DNA of 64,000 bases from Thermophilibacter provencensis (GTDB taxonomy: Bacteria > Actinomycetota > Coriobacteriia > Coriobacteriales > Atopobiaceae). Position numbers and translations under genes: made by a program. Of the stretch, positions 52,614 through 61,214 are shown in pieces. The notes beneath the pieces were generated by a model. It ran no database searches and had not been told where the DNA came from. It saw only the letters and a program-made list of their open reading frames with translations. How positions within the stretch are numbered: position 1 is the stretch's first letter; each line of letters starts with the position of its first letter. The stretch is taken from the NCBI RefSeq assembly GCF_030372065.1, contig NZ_JAUDEA010000009.1:20532-84531 (forward strand), read 5' to 3'.

Positions 52614-55273
52614 TAGATTCCGAGCGCGGCACGCGCGGCGTCAAGAGCGGCGTCGATGCCAGAGGCGTCGGAGCCACCCGCCTGGGCCATGGCGGGCTTG
52701 CCGCCGCCCCGGCCGCCCACGAGCGCGGCGATGTCCTTGATGATCGATCCTGCCGAGAAGCCCTTGGCCACGGCACCGTCCGTGCCGCCGGCGAGAAGGG
52801 CCACCTTGCCGTCAGGCGTGGCGGAGGCAATCACGCAGGCCACGGGCTCGCCGCCCGCGGCGTCGCGGATGCCGTCCCACGCGGAGCGCATGTCCTTGCC
52901 GGTAAGGCCGTCCAGGCGCGCGATAACGACCTTGTAGCCGTCGAGCTCGACGGCGCCCTTGAAGGCGTCGGCCACCTTGCCGGCACCGGCACCGGTCGTC
53001 ACGGCCTCGAGGGCCTTGCGCGTCTCGCGCAGCTCCTGCTCGAGGGACGCAACGCGCTCGGCGACGGCGTCCGGGCGGCACTTGAGCTCGCGGGCCACCT
53101 CGTCGAGGGTGAGCAGGCGCTCGTCCACGTACTCGATGGCGCCCATCGAGGTCACGGCCTCGATGCGGCGGGCGTTGGAGCCGACGGAACCCTCGGAGAC
53201 GATCTTGAAGAGGCCCAGGTCGGCGGTGTTGCGCGCATGCGTGCCGCCGCAGAGCTCGCGGGAGAAGGGCTCCTCGGACTCGCCGGTGGAGACCACGCGG
53301 ACCACGTCGCCGTACTTCTCGCCAAAGAGGGCGACGGCGCCGGAGGCCTTGGCCTCCTCGATTCCCATGACGCGGGTGACGATGGGCTCGCCGGCAAAGA
53401 TCTCCGCGTTGACCATGCCCTCCACGCGCGCGAGCTCGTCTGCCGTCAGGGCCTCGAAGTGCGTGAAGTCAAAGCGCAGGCGGTCGGGGGCCACGAGCGA
53501 TCCGGCCTGGGAGACGTGCTCGCCCAGGACCTTCTTGAGCGCGGCGTCGAGCAGGTGCGTGGCGGTGTGGTTGCGGCGGATGAGCTCGCGGCGCCCGGCG
53601 TCAATGGCGGCCGTGACCTCGGCGCCCACGGCAAGCGCGCCCTCCTCGACGGTGGCCGCGTGGGCGTAGAGCCCGCCGCGGACCTTGGTGTCGCGCACGC
53701 GCAGCGTGGCACCGTCGCAGGAGATGGTGCCGGTGTCGCCCACCTGGCCGCCCATCTCGGCGTAGAACGGGGTCACGTCGAGGACCACCTCGACCTCGGC
53801 GCCCCTCTCGGCACGCTCGACCTCCTCGCCGTCTGCCACGATGGCGAGCACGCGCGCGGCGGCCTCGTTCTTGTCGTAGCCGACAAACTCCGTGGCCGCC
53901 AGGCGGTCGGAGAGCGCGGTCCAGACGTCGTTGAAGGTGCCCCAGGCGTCGCGGTTGGCGGAGGCGCGGGCACGCTCGCGCTGCTCGGTCATGCAGGCGT
54001 CGAAGGCGTCCATGTCGACGGTCACGCCGCGGCCCTCGCAGATCTCACGCGTGAGGTCGATGGGGAAGCCGTAGGTGTCGTGCAGCTTGAAGGCAACCTC
54101 ACCGGAGAGCGTAGCACCCTCCCCCAGGCCCTCGAGCTCGGAGGCGAGGCTCTGCTCGCCGGCGTCGAGCGTGGCTCCAAAGCGCTCCTCCTCGGCGCGC
54201 ACGATGCCCTCCACGAGGGCGCGGTTCTCTACGACGGCCGGGTAGGTCTCTCCCATGAGCTCGCAGATCTTCTCCACGTAGGCGCAGAGGAACGCGCCCT
54301 CGATGCCCATGAGGCGGCCGTGGTAGACGGCGCGGCGCAGCAGGCGGCGCAGGACGTAGCCGCGGCCCTCGTTGCTGGGAAGGATGCCGTCGGAGATCAT
54401 GAAGGTGACGGCGCGGGCGTGGTCGGCCACGATGCGCAGGCTGCGGTCGCGCGCGGCGTCCTCGCCGTAGGTCTTGCCCGAGAGGCGCCCGCCCACGCCG
54501 ATGAGGCCCTGGAGCAGGTCGCCGTCATAGTTGGTGGACTTGTGCTGCATGATGGCTGCAATGCGCTCGAGGCCCATGCCAGTGTCGATGTTGCGGTGCG
54601 GCAGCTCCGGCAGCGACCCGTCCTCCTGGCGGTCGTACTGCGTGAAGACGAGGTTCCAGAACTCGAGGAAGCGGTCGCAGTCGTCGCAGCCGGGGCCGCA
54701 GTTGGGGCCGCCGCAGCCAAACTCCTCACCCTGGTCAAAGTAGATCTCGGAGCACGGGCCGCAGGGGCCGGTGGGGCCGGCCGCCCAGAAGTTGTCCTTC
54801 TCGCCGAGGCGGGAGATGTGGTCGTAGGGGACGCCCTGCTCGTGCCAGAGCTCGATGGCCTCGTCGTCGTCCTCAAAGACGGTCATGTAGAGACGCTCGG
54901 CGGGAAGGCCCAGGTGCTCGGGCGCGGTGATGAACTCGTAGGCCCAGGCGATGGCGTCGGCCTTGGAGTAGCCGCCAAAGGAGAAGTTGCCGAGCATCTC
55001 AAAGAAGGAGAGGTGCGTGGCGTCGCCGATGTTGTCGATGTCGTTGGTGCGCAGGCACTTCTGGCAGGAGCAGGCGCCAATCTCGGGCATGGTCTTCTTG
55101 CCCTGGTAGTACTCCTTGAACTGGTTCATGCCCGCGTTGGTGAGCAGCAACGACGGGTCGTCCGGGACAAGAGAGGACGACGGGTAGAGCTTGCAGCCCT
55201 TTTCCTCGAAGAAGCGGAGGAAGTCCTCGCGGATCTCTGCGGTGGTCATGGTCTTGTAGTCGGCGGTGCTCAT
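52613..55273 (-). CDS. alaS: Alanyl-tRNA synthetase
   Basis: 886 residues, normal length. Class II catalytic core with IREDFLRFFEEKGC, SLVPDDPSLLLTNAGMNQFK and GPCGPCSEIYFDQG; tRNA-recognition domain; editing domain with RRNHTATHLLDAALKK and CGGTHARNT (Zn/His-Cys site); C-Ala domain ending in a GGRGGGKPAMAQAGG nucleic-acid-binding motif. The ATG at 55273 has GGGGAG upstream; the in-frame extension into the hairpin array was rejected. A TATACT box at 55318-55323 may be the promoter -10. Confidence 0.96.
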   Translation of the reverse strand: MSTADYKTMTTAEIREDFLRFFEEKGCKLYPSSSLVPDDPSLLLTNAGMNQFKEYYQGKKTMPEIGACSCQKCLRTNDIDNIGDATHLSFFEMLGNFSFGGYSKADAIAWAYEFITAPEHLGLPAERLYMTVFEDDDEAIELWHEQGVPYDHISRLGEKDNFWAAGPTGPCGPCSEIYFDQGEEFGCGGPNCGPGCDDCDRFLEFWNLVFTQYDRQEDGSLPELPHRNIDTGMGLERIAAIMQHKSTNYDGDLLQGLIGVGGRLSGKTYGEDAARDRSLRIVADHARAVTFMISDGILPSNEGRGYVLRRLLRRAVYHGRLMGIEGAFLCAYVEKICELMGETYPAVVENRALVEGIVRAEEERFGATLDAGEQSLASELEGLGEGATLSGEVAFKLHDTYGFPIDLTREICEGRGVTVDMDAFDACMTEQRERARASANRDAWGTFNDVWTALSDRLAATEFVGYDKNEAAARVLAIVADGEEVERAERGAEVEVVLDVTPFYAEMGGQVGDTGTISCDGATLRVRDTKVRGGLYAHAATVEEGALAVGAEVTAAIDAGRRELIRRNHTATHLLDAALKKVLGEHVSQAGSLVAPDRLRFDFTHFEALTADELARVEGMVNAEIFAGEPIVTRVMGIEEAKASGAVALFGEKYGDVVRVVSTGESEEPFSRELCGGTHARNTADLGLFKIVSEGSVGSNARRIEAVTSMGAIEYVDERLLTLDEVARELKCRPDAVAERVASLEQELRETRKALEAVTTGAGAGKVADAFKGAVELDGYKVVIARLDGLTGKDMRSAWDGIRDAAGGEPVACVIASATPDGKVALLAGGTDGAVAKGFSAGSIIKDIAALVGGRGGGKPAMAQAGGSDASGIDAALDAARAALGI

Positions 55274-55366
55274 ATGTCTCCCCTGTGCTCGGGCTTCTCT
55301 GTGTACACAACCTTGTAAGTATAGCGTGTTGGCCTGTGGCTGCGTACTGGCGTTGTGCCGAGAAGT

Positions 55367-55540
55367 ACGGGCGGCGGGTGGACGGTTTCGGGCGCGGAAA
55401 CGTCCGGAACCTGCCCGTCCCGGAACTAGGGGCGGGATATGGACGAGTCCAAGGCCCGAAACGTCCGGAACCTGCCCGTCCACCAACTACGGGCGAGGTG
55501 TGGACGGTTTGGCGGATGAAAACGTCCGGCAGCCGCCCCT
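55367..55540. repeat. Three 52-bp hairpins with exact 61-bp period
   Basis: Units 55367-55418, 55428-55479 and 55489-55540. Pattern ACGGGC-N8-GGACGGTTT ... AAACGTCCGGAACCTGCCCGT (parts), the same family as the array at 47165-47399. The middle unit has a broken left inner arm. The last unit overlaps the stop codon of the AI-2E-family transporter gene, and the first begins next to a GCCGAGAAG word upstream of alaS. No gene lies in 55274-55538. Confidence 0.83.
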
Positions 55541-56822
55541 ACTTGGCGGGAGCTTCTCCGCCGGTGTCCTTCTCGGCGTCCGGGCCCTTCTCGGCCTCCT
55601 TGTTCTCGTGCAGGCGAGAAAGACCGTCGAGCAGGCGGGACCGAGAGATGAAGGTGTCGTCGTCAAGGGCATCGAAGGTCGGGCGGGGCCTGCCCTGCGC
55701 GTCGTTGAACGGGGTGGAGCCAAAGAGGGCGCCCTCCTCGGACACGAGCTGTCGCCCGGTGTGGGTCTCGAAGTAGTAGACGAAGAAGCTCCTGATGGCA
55801 GCCGTGAGCGGCACGGCCAGTACCATGCCCACGGCGCCGCCCACGCACCCGCCGATGACGATGCCCACGAGCGAGAGCGCCGGGTGGATCTTGACCGCCG
55901 AGCGCATCACGATCGGCGAGAGCAGGTTGTCCGTGACGTTTTGCGCCACCACGGTGACCACGAGCGTCCAGAACGCGCAGAGCGGGCTCACAAAGAGGCC
56001 GAGAAGCACCGCGGAGACCGAGGAGAGCATGGGGCCGATCACCGGCACAAAGTGCAGGACAAACGTGGCGATGCCAAGAAGGCCCGCGTAGGGGTGGCCG
56101 AGAAGCGCGAGGCCCGCCGCCACCATCGCTCCGTTGGCGAGCGAGGTGATGAGGGTGCCGCGCATGTAGCCGCCCATGGAGCGGGAGAGCACGGCGAAGG
56201 TGAGGACCATCTCCTCGTCGTACTCCGGGCCCGCGATGACGGCGAGCTCGCGCATGATCTTGGGGTAGTCGAGCGCGAGCCAGCACGCAAGGATCATGCC
56301 GAGGAAGATGGTCACGAGGTGGCCGGCAATGTCCGTGAGGCTCACGAAGAGCCCCTGGGAGAGCCCGCGAGCGAGGTCGGAGGCGATGGAGGTGCCCGCC
56401 TCGGAGAGCGCCTGCACCGCGGCGTTCACGAGGTTCTGCACGTTGCCGTTGCTCGAGGTGCCAAAGGTGTCCCAGAACGTGGCGAGCGCGTCCTGGAGCT
56501 GCGTCACGTAGGTGGGGACGTTTCTCAGGAGCACCATGAGCTCGCGCAGGAACGGCCCCATGAACAGGGCCACGAGGACCACGAGCGCCGCGAGAACCAC
56601 GAGTACGGAGAGCACGGCCGCCAGACCCCGCGGGACGCGACGGTCCTCCAGCCAGTTGGTGATGGGGCTGCACACAAAGCCCACGATGATGCCGATGAGC
56701 AGGAGCTCAACGGCCTGGCCCACGATGGCGAGGCCGCGGATGGCCAGCACAAAGAGCACGATGGCGCCCACGATGGCCCACGTGACAACCGCGCGCAACC
56801 GCCATTTCTCGTATCTGCCCAT
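55539..56822 (-). CDS. AI-2E family transporter (PerM/YtvI-like)
   Basis: 427 residues. About eight membrane segments with the family landmarks: two N-terminal helices, IVGFVCSPITNWLEDR, a long middle loop, then PYAGLLGIATFVLHFVPVIGPMLSS and the C-terminal HPALSLVGIVIGGCVGGAVG. The tail is acidic and Lys/Glu-rich. Members export autoinducer-2 or act in Na+/H+ antiport; the substrate here is unknown. ATG at 56822 with GGGGGAG, 32 bases after the sigma factor gene. Confidence 0.9.
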   Translation of the reverse strand: MGRYEKWRLRAVVTWAIVGAIVLFVLAIRGLAIVGQAVELLLIGIIVGFVCSPITNWLEDRRVPRGLAAVLSVLVVLAALVVLVALFMGPFLRELMVLLRNVPTYVTQLQDALATFWDTFGTSSNGNVQNLVNAAVQALSEAGTSIASDLARGLSQGLFVSLTDIAGHLVTIFLGMILACWLALDYPKIMRELAVIAGPEYDEEMVLTFAVLSRSMGGYMRGTLITSLANGAMVAAGLALLGHPYAGLLGIATFVLHFVPVIGPMLSSVSAVLLGLFVSPLCAFWTLVVTVVAQNVTDNLLSPIVMRSAVKIHPALSLVGIVIGGCVGGAVGMVLAVPLTAAIRSFFVYYFETHTGRQLVSEEGALFGSTPFNDAQGRPRPTFDALDDDTFISRSRLLDGLSRLHENKEAEKGPDAEKDTGGEAPAK

Positions 56823-56854
56823 GCTCCCCCACCTCTCCGTAGGCAACCGGGGCG

Positions 56855-57682
56855 TCATGCGCGCATGAGGCCCTCGGGGTCGATCTTGTCCTGGATGCGC
56901 CGAAGCGTGCGCCGCAGGAGCCGGGACACCTGTACCTGCGAGATGCCGAGGTTCTCGGCAATCTCAACCTGCGTGAGCCCGTCCACAAAGCGCATGTGGA
57001 TGACGTCGCGCTCGCGCGGCGAGAAGTCCTGGATGGCCTCCTCGAGCACGATGCGGTCATCGGAGGCGGCGAGGTCGGCGTCCTCGGTGACGTAGTGGTC
57101 GATGACCGAGGGGCTCTCCTCGTCCTCGGACGAGCCACCGCCCTCGAGCGGCACGGAGCTGTAGGCGCTCGAGGACTCCATGGCCTCGAGGACCTCATCG
57201 ACCGTGATGCCCAGGTGCTCGGCGATCTCCTCCACCGAGGGGCTCCTCTGCAGCTGGTTGGTGAGCTCGTCGGTCACCTGGTTGACCTTGGCAGAGAGCT
57301 CCTGCAGGCGACGGGGCACGCGAACCGACCAGCCCTTGTCGCGGAAGTGCCGCTTGATCTCGCCCATGATCGTGGGCGTGGCGTAGGTGGTGAACTCGAG
57401 CCCGCGCTCCGGGTCAAAGCGGTCGATCGCCTTGATGAGGCCAATCGTGCCCACCTGAACGAGATCCTCGAGGGACTCCCCGCGGTTCTTGAACTTTGAC
57501 GCGAGAAAGCGGACAAGGTTGAGATGATTGACGATGAGCTGGTCGCGCGCGTCGGAATCGCCCTCCAGCTTGTAGCGCCTGAAGAGCTCGCGCGTGCGGT
57601 CCTTGTCCCAGGCCGCCTGCCCGGACCGCGCACGGGCGCGCCTGCGCACCGACGCCCGCTCCGCGCCGCCCCTACTCTCCAT
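56855..57682 (-). CDS. Alternative sigma-70 factor, SigB/SigF type
   Basis: 275 residues. Region 2: LIVNHLNLVRFLASKFKNRG, EDLVQVGTIGLIKAIDRFDPERG and FTTYATPTIMGEIKRHFRD. Region 3: VPRRLQELSAKVNQ with SPSVEEIAEHLGI. Region 4: SPRERDVIHMRFVDGLTQVEIAENLGISQVQVSRL (parts). This is the group-3 layout of general stress/sporulation sigma factors. The ATG at 57682 lies inside the end of the upstream anti-sigma-like gene (11-base overlap), the classic rsbW-sigB arrangement. Confidence 0.92.
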   Translation of the reverse strand: MESRGGAERASVRRRARARSGQAAWDKDRTRELFRRYKLEGDSDARDQLIVNHLNLVRFLASKFKNRGESLEDLVQVGTIGLIKAIDRFDPERGLEFTTYATPTIMGEIKRHFRDKGWSVRVPRRLQELSAKVNQVTDELTNQLQRSPSVEEIAEHLGITVDEVLEAMESSSAYSSVPLEGGGSSEDEESPSVIDHYVTEDADLAASDDRIVLEEAIQDFSPRERDVIHMRFVDGLTQVEIAENLGISQVQVSRLLRRTLRRIQDKIDPEGLMRA

Positions 57683-58040
57683 CTTCGCCGTCCGAGCGCC
57701 TGACCAGGTGAAGCGTCGTTCCGTCCTCGGACTCAAAGAACTCGTCGCACACGGCGTCGAGAAGAACCTCCACCAGCTCGATGGAATCGTCCGCGGGATC
57801 GGCCTCACCAAGCGAGAAGTCCATGGCGATGGCGCCCTCACCCAGGGCAAAGGCGACCTCGACCTCGGCAGGCTCGGTCGCGCACGCGTAGACGAAGCCC
57901 TCCTCGGCGATCATCCGGATGTCCTCGACGCCCTCGACGCTCATGCCGCAGCAGACCGCGAGCGCGGAGGCCGTCATGCGCACGGTGCGGGCAAACTCGG
58001 CCTTTGAGGGGACGCACAGCCTGACGTTCTTCTCGTCCAT
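57672..58040 (-). CDS. RsbW/SpoIIAB-like anti-sigma factor, divergent ATP site
   Basis: 122 residues. Position directly before and overlapping the sigma gene, together with the pattern VRLCVPSKAEFARTVRMTAS ... VEDIRMIAEEGF, fits the GHKL-type anti-sigma kinase family. The usual N box (E-A-x-x-N) reads AEEGFVYACAT, with no Asn. The G1 box is not obvious either (MDFSLGEADPADDS). It may bind the sigma factor without kinase activity. No anti-anti-sigma gene is adjacent. Identification rests on context and weak motif similarity. Confidence 0.7.
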   Translation of the reverse strand: MDEKNVRLCVPSKAEFARTVRMTASALAVCCGMSVEGVEDIRMIAEEGFVYACATEPAEVEVAFALGEGAIAMDFSLGEADPADDSIELVEVLLDAVCDEFFESEDGTTLHLVRRSDGEDGE

Positions 58041-58048
58041 CTTCTCTC

Positions 58049-58594
58049 CTACTCGGCGTCCGACGCGTTCGCGCTCGGCGCGGCGGAAATCTCTGCATAG
58101 TCAACGTAGCGCGCGGGTGCGGGGGGCTCCGGGGCCTCCGCCGGCTCCTCGGTGCGCTCCTCGGCGGCACCCTCCAGGCGCGCCGCGCCCTCCGCGGGCG
58201 AGCCTCCCCTCAGGCGGGAGACGACGCTCGCAACGCCCGAGGCCGCGCTCTCTGCCACGCGGTTCACGGCGCCCGTCACGCTCGACGCGGTGCCGGAGAC
58301 CGAGGAGACGTCCTCGAGGATGCCGTTCAGGCGCTCGATGGAGACGTTTGCCGCGTCCACGGAGGACTCGGCCTTCTCGGCAAGGGGCGCCATGCGCTTG
58401 ACCGCCGGCTCGAGCTCGTCGACCATGCCGTCGAGCTTGGCCACGATGGGCTGCGCCTGCTCGATGACCTCGTTGGCAGAGGTGGTGAGCTTCTCAACGT
58501 CCCTGCGCGCGGCGCGCATGGTGAGCGCCACCTCAACGACGGCCCACACGCCTGCGACAACCAGAACGATCAGAGCGATCTGCAGAAAGTCCAT
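58049..58594 (-). CDS. DUF948 membrane-anchored coiled-coil protein
   Basis: 181 residues. One N-terminal membrane helix (about 3-25), then an amphipathic helical/coiled-coil region to ~120 (VEKLTTSANEVIEQAQPIVA and similar), and a Glu/Pro/Ala-rich tail. This is the DUF948 layout (YtxG-like), often found near stress genes in Gram-positives. Encoded eight bases before the anti-sigma gene; function unknown. Confidence 0.82.
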   Translation of the reverse strand: MDFLQIALIVLVVAGVWAVVEVALTMRAARRDVEKLTTSANEVIEQAQPIVAKLDGMVDELEPAVKRMAPLAEKAESSVDAANVSIERLNGILEDVSSVSGTASSVTGAVNRVAESAASGVASVVSRLRGGSPAEGAARLEGAAEERTEEPAEAPEPPAPARYVDYAEISAAPSANASDAE

Positions 58595-58647
58595 AGCGCC
58601 CTCCTCACGAGCGTCCTTTGCGGGGGCCGGCGCCCCAGTCTCTCATT

Positions 58648-60048
58648 CTACCCAAGTGGGGCCTCGTCGTTTCCCGGGGCCTTCTGGGGCGCGGGCGTCG
58701 GCGCCGGTGCGGGGGCCGGCGTCTCCGCTGCGGCGCGGGCATCCGCGATGTCGCGCCCGATGGCCTCCTGGCGCCATGCCTCCCAGCCGCGCGGGCTCGC
58801 GTGGTAGAAGCACCCGCGCTCCAGGCCCTCGGGCAGGTAGCGCTGCTCCACCCAGCCGCCCGGGTAGTTGTGCGGGTAGAGGTAGGGGCCGTACTCGTCC
58901 GAGCCGGGGCGGTGGCGGTCGCGCAGGTAGCTCGGCACCTCGCGACGGGGCCCGCGGCGCACCTCCTCCAGGGCGGCGTCGATGCCCGCCTCGGCCGCGT
59001 TTGACTTGGGCGCAAGGGCAACGTAGGTGGCCGCCTGCGCCAGGTTGATGCGGCACTCGGGCATGCCGATCACCTCGGTGGCGCGGAAGGCCGCGTGCGC
59101 GATGAGAAGCGCCTGCGGGTCCGCGTTGCCCACGTCCTCCGAGGCGCAGATCATGATGCGGCGGGCAATGAACTTGGGGTCCTCCCCCGCGTCCAGCATG
59201 CGCGCGAGCCAGTAGAGCACGGCATCCGGGTCGCTCCCGCGCATGGACTTGATGAAGGCGGAGATGATGTCGTAGTGCATGTCGCCCGCGCGGTCGTAGG
59301 AGAGGCCGCGGCGCGGGTTTGCCTCGAGGACGTGCTCGCGAGTGATGGGCGCGGGCGAGCCGTCGTCCTTCTCGTCCACCATCTGGCTCGCGAGCTCCAG
59401 CGAGGTGAGCGCCGCTCGGCCGTCCCCGCCGGCGAGGGTGACGATCTCCTGCTCGGCCTCGGGTGTGAGGTCAAAGCGGCCGCCGAGGCCCTCCGGCGCG
59501 TTCACGGCACGCCCGAGCAGCTCGTGGACGGAGGCGTCGTCAAGGGCGGTGAGCTCCACCACGCGGCTGCGGCTGATGAGCGCCGAGTTGACCTCAAAGT
59601 AGGGGTTTTCCGTGGTAGCGCCCACAAGAACGACGGTGCGGTCCTCAACGGCGTGGAGCAGCGCGTCTTGCTGGCTGCGGTTGAAGCGGTGAATCTCGTC
59701 CACAAAGAGGATCGTGCGGCGGCCAAAGGAGAGCAGGCGGCTCTCCGCGGCCTCGATCTCTCGGCGCAGGTCTTTGACGGTGCCCGTGACGGCGGAGACC
59801 TCCACGAACTCGGCGTGGGTGCTGTTTGCGATGATGCGTGCCAGGGTGGTCTTGCCCGTGCCGGCGGGGCCGTAGAGGATGACCGAGGAGAGCGTGTCGT
59901 GCTCGATGGCGCGGCGCAGCCAGCTGCCGGGACCCACGGCCCTCTCCTGGCCGACAAAGCCCTCGAGCGTGGTGGGGCGCATGCGCACGGCAAGCGGCGC
60001 GTTGTCGATTTTGCGCGCGGTCTCCACGCGCGTGAACAAGGTATCCAT
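58648..60048 (-). CDS. rarA: Replication-associated recombination protein A (RarA/MgsA)
   Basis: 466 residues. Clamp-loader-like AAA+ ATPase that acts at stalled forks. PLAVRMRPTTLEGFVGQE, Walker A YGPAGTGKTT, Walker B ILFVDEIHRFNRSQQDALL, sensor VGATTENPYFEVNSALISRS, and the RarA C-terminal region MHYDIISAFIKSMRGSDPDA with PECRINLAQAATYVALAPKSN. Pro/Ala-rich tail. ATG with no strong ribosome-binding tract nearby. Confidence 0.95.
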   Translation of the reverse strand: MDTLFTRVETARKIDNAPLAVRMRPTTLEGFVGQERAVGPGSWLRRAIEHDTLSSVILYGPAGTGKTTLARIIANSTHAEFVEVSAVTGTVKDLRREIEAAESRLLSFGRRTILFVDEIHRFNRSQQDALLHAVEDRTVVLVGATTENPYFEVNSALISRSRVVELTALDDASVHELLGRAVNAPEGLGGRFDLTPEAEQEIVTLAGGDGRAALTSLELASQMVDEKDDGSPAPITREHVLEANPRRGLSYDRAGDMHYDIISAFIKSMRGSDPDAVLYWLARMLDAGEDPKFIARRIMICASEDVGNADPQALLIAHAAFRATEVIGMPECRINLAQAATYVALAPKSNAAEAGIDAALEEVRRGPRREVPSYLRDRHRPGSDEYGPYLYPHNYPGGWVEQRYLPEGLERGCFYHASPRGWEAWRQEAIGRDIADARAAAETPAPAPAPTPAPQKAPGNDEAPLG

Positions 60049-60127
60049 GGGAACGATTGTACGCCATCGCGCGCACGGGCGGGCGGGGCAACGCTGCCGT
60101 CATGCCGTCAGAGCGCAGGCCGTGCGC

Positions 60128-61129
60128 CTATGCCAGGTGCTTCTCCACGAAGACGTCCACGGTGGACCAATAGAGCTCGGGGTCCGTGCTCGCGGAGAGC
60201 CCATGCCCGGCGCTCTCCACCACGAGCTTCTCCTTCTCCTCGCTCGCACAGGCCTCGTAGCACTCGTCGAGCATCGAGAAGGGCACGAAGGTGTCCGCGT
60301 CGCCGTGGATGAAGAGCATCGGCACGCTCGCCGAGCGCAGGCTCTCCACGGCGGACGCCCCCTCGAAGGTGTAGCCCGCGCGCAGCAGGCACGCCGCGTC
60401 GGCAACGTTTAGGATCGGAAAGCTCGGCAGGTGGAAGACGTTGTCCAGCTGCAGGGCAAACTCGTCCCACACGCTTGTGTAGCCGCAGTCCTCCACGATG
60501 AGCGCCACGTTGTCCGAGAGGCCGTCCAGCCCGGAGGCCATCATGACCTCCGCGCCGCCCATGGAGACGCCAAAGAGCATGATACGGGCCTCGGGGTCGC
60601 GCGCCACGATGTCGTCCACCCAGCCGAGAAGATCCTGGGCGTCGGTGCCGCCCATCTGGATGAGCCCGGTGTCAACGTTGCGCTCGTGGCCGCGCGCGGC
60701 GGGCATGAGCACGTCCATGCCCAGCTCGTGGAAGTGATAGGCGTACTTGGCCATGTCCGCCGGCTCGCCAATGTAGCCATGGCAGACCACGGCCCAGGTG
60801 TGACCGTCCGCATACGCGCCGTCGCCCGCGCCGGTAAGCTCCCAGCCCTGGAGCACGGTGCCGTCCTCCGCCTCGTGGGAGACGCCGCGCTTCTCGGCCT
60901 CAAACCAGCCCGCCGCCTCCTCGGCATACGCGGCGTCGAGCTGCGGCTCCTGGTGGCCCTCCAGCCCGCCGACCTCACCCGAGCGGATGGAGCGCGCCAT
61001 CGAGACCTCGGCATGCGGGTTCAGCGCAAAGTCAACGAGAAAGTTGCCCACAAACCCCAGGCCGCCAATAACCAGGACAACCATGCACGCAGCAAAGACC
61101 GCAATGACCCGTTTGGTTCTAATTGTCAT
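60128..61129 (-). CDS. Membrane-anchored alpha/beta hydrolase
   Basis: 333 residues. An uncleaved N-terminal membrane helix (about 7-32) with the catalytic domain outside. HGYIGEPADMAKYAYHF gives the oxyanion region, GVSMGG the nucleophile elbow (GxSxG), DGDAD/HGDADTFVP the acid and SAGHGLS the His. Resembles BAAT/cephalosporin-deacetylase-like YqkD proteins with a dienelactone-hydrolase fold. Substrate unknown; an envelope-lipid or peptide esterase is plausible. It has its own promoter just upstream. Confidence 0.87.
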   Translation of the reverse strand: MTIRTKRVIAVFAACMVVLVIGGLGFVGNFLVDFALNPHAEVSMARSIRSGEVGGLEGHQEPQLDAAYAEEAAGWFEAEKRGVSHEAEDGTVLQGWELTGAGDGAYADGHTWAVVCHGYIGEPADMAKYAYHFHELGMDVLMPAARGHERNVDTGLIQMGGTDAQDLLGWVDDIVARDPEARIMLFGVSMGGAEVMMASGLDGLSDNVALIVEDCGYTSVWDEFALQLDNVFHLPSFPILNVADAACLLRAGYTFEGASAVESLRSASVPMLFIHGDADTFVPFSMLDECYEACASEEKEKLVVESAGHGLSASTDPELYWSTVDVFVEKHLA

Positions 61130-61159
61130 ACCCGTCCTCCATCACGTTACCGGGGGGCC

Positions 61160-61187
61160 ATTGTGCGCTAGCGTGTTAACCTGTCAA
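61160..61187 (-). promoter_or_regulatory. Promoter of the membrane hydrolase gene
   Basis: On the minus strand a perfect -35 TTGACA (61182-61187), 16-base spacer and CACAAT -10 (61160-61165), about 31 bases before the ATG at 61129. It lies in the 85-bp gap after dgt. Confidence 0.65.
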
Positions 61188-61214
61188 CCAGTAGATGAAG
61201 CTCGACGCAGCAGG

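Noticed and set aside
55274..55486. 71-residue N-terminal extension of AlaS
   Set aside because: It runs through the hairpin array, is unlike AlaS, and a good ribosome-binding site precedes the ATG at 55273.
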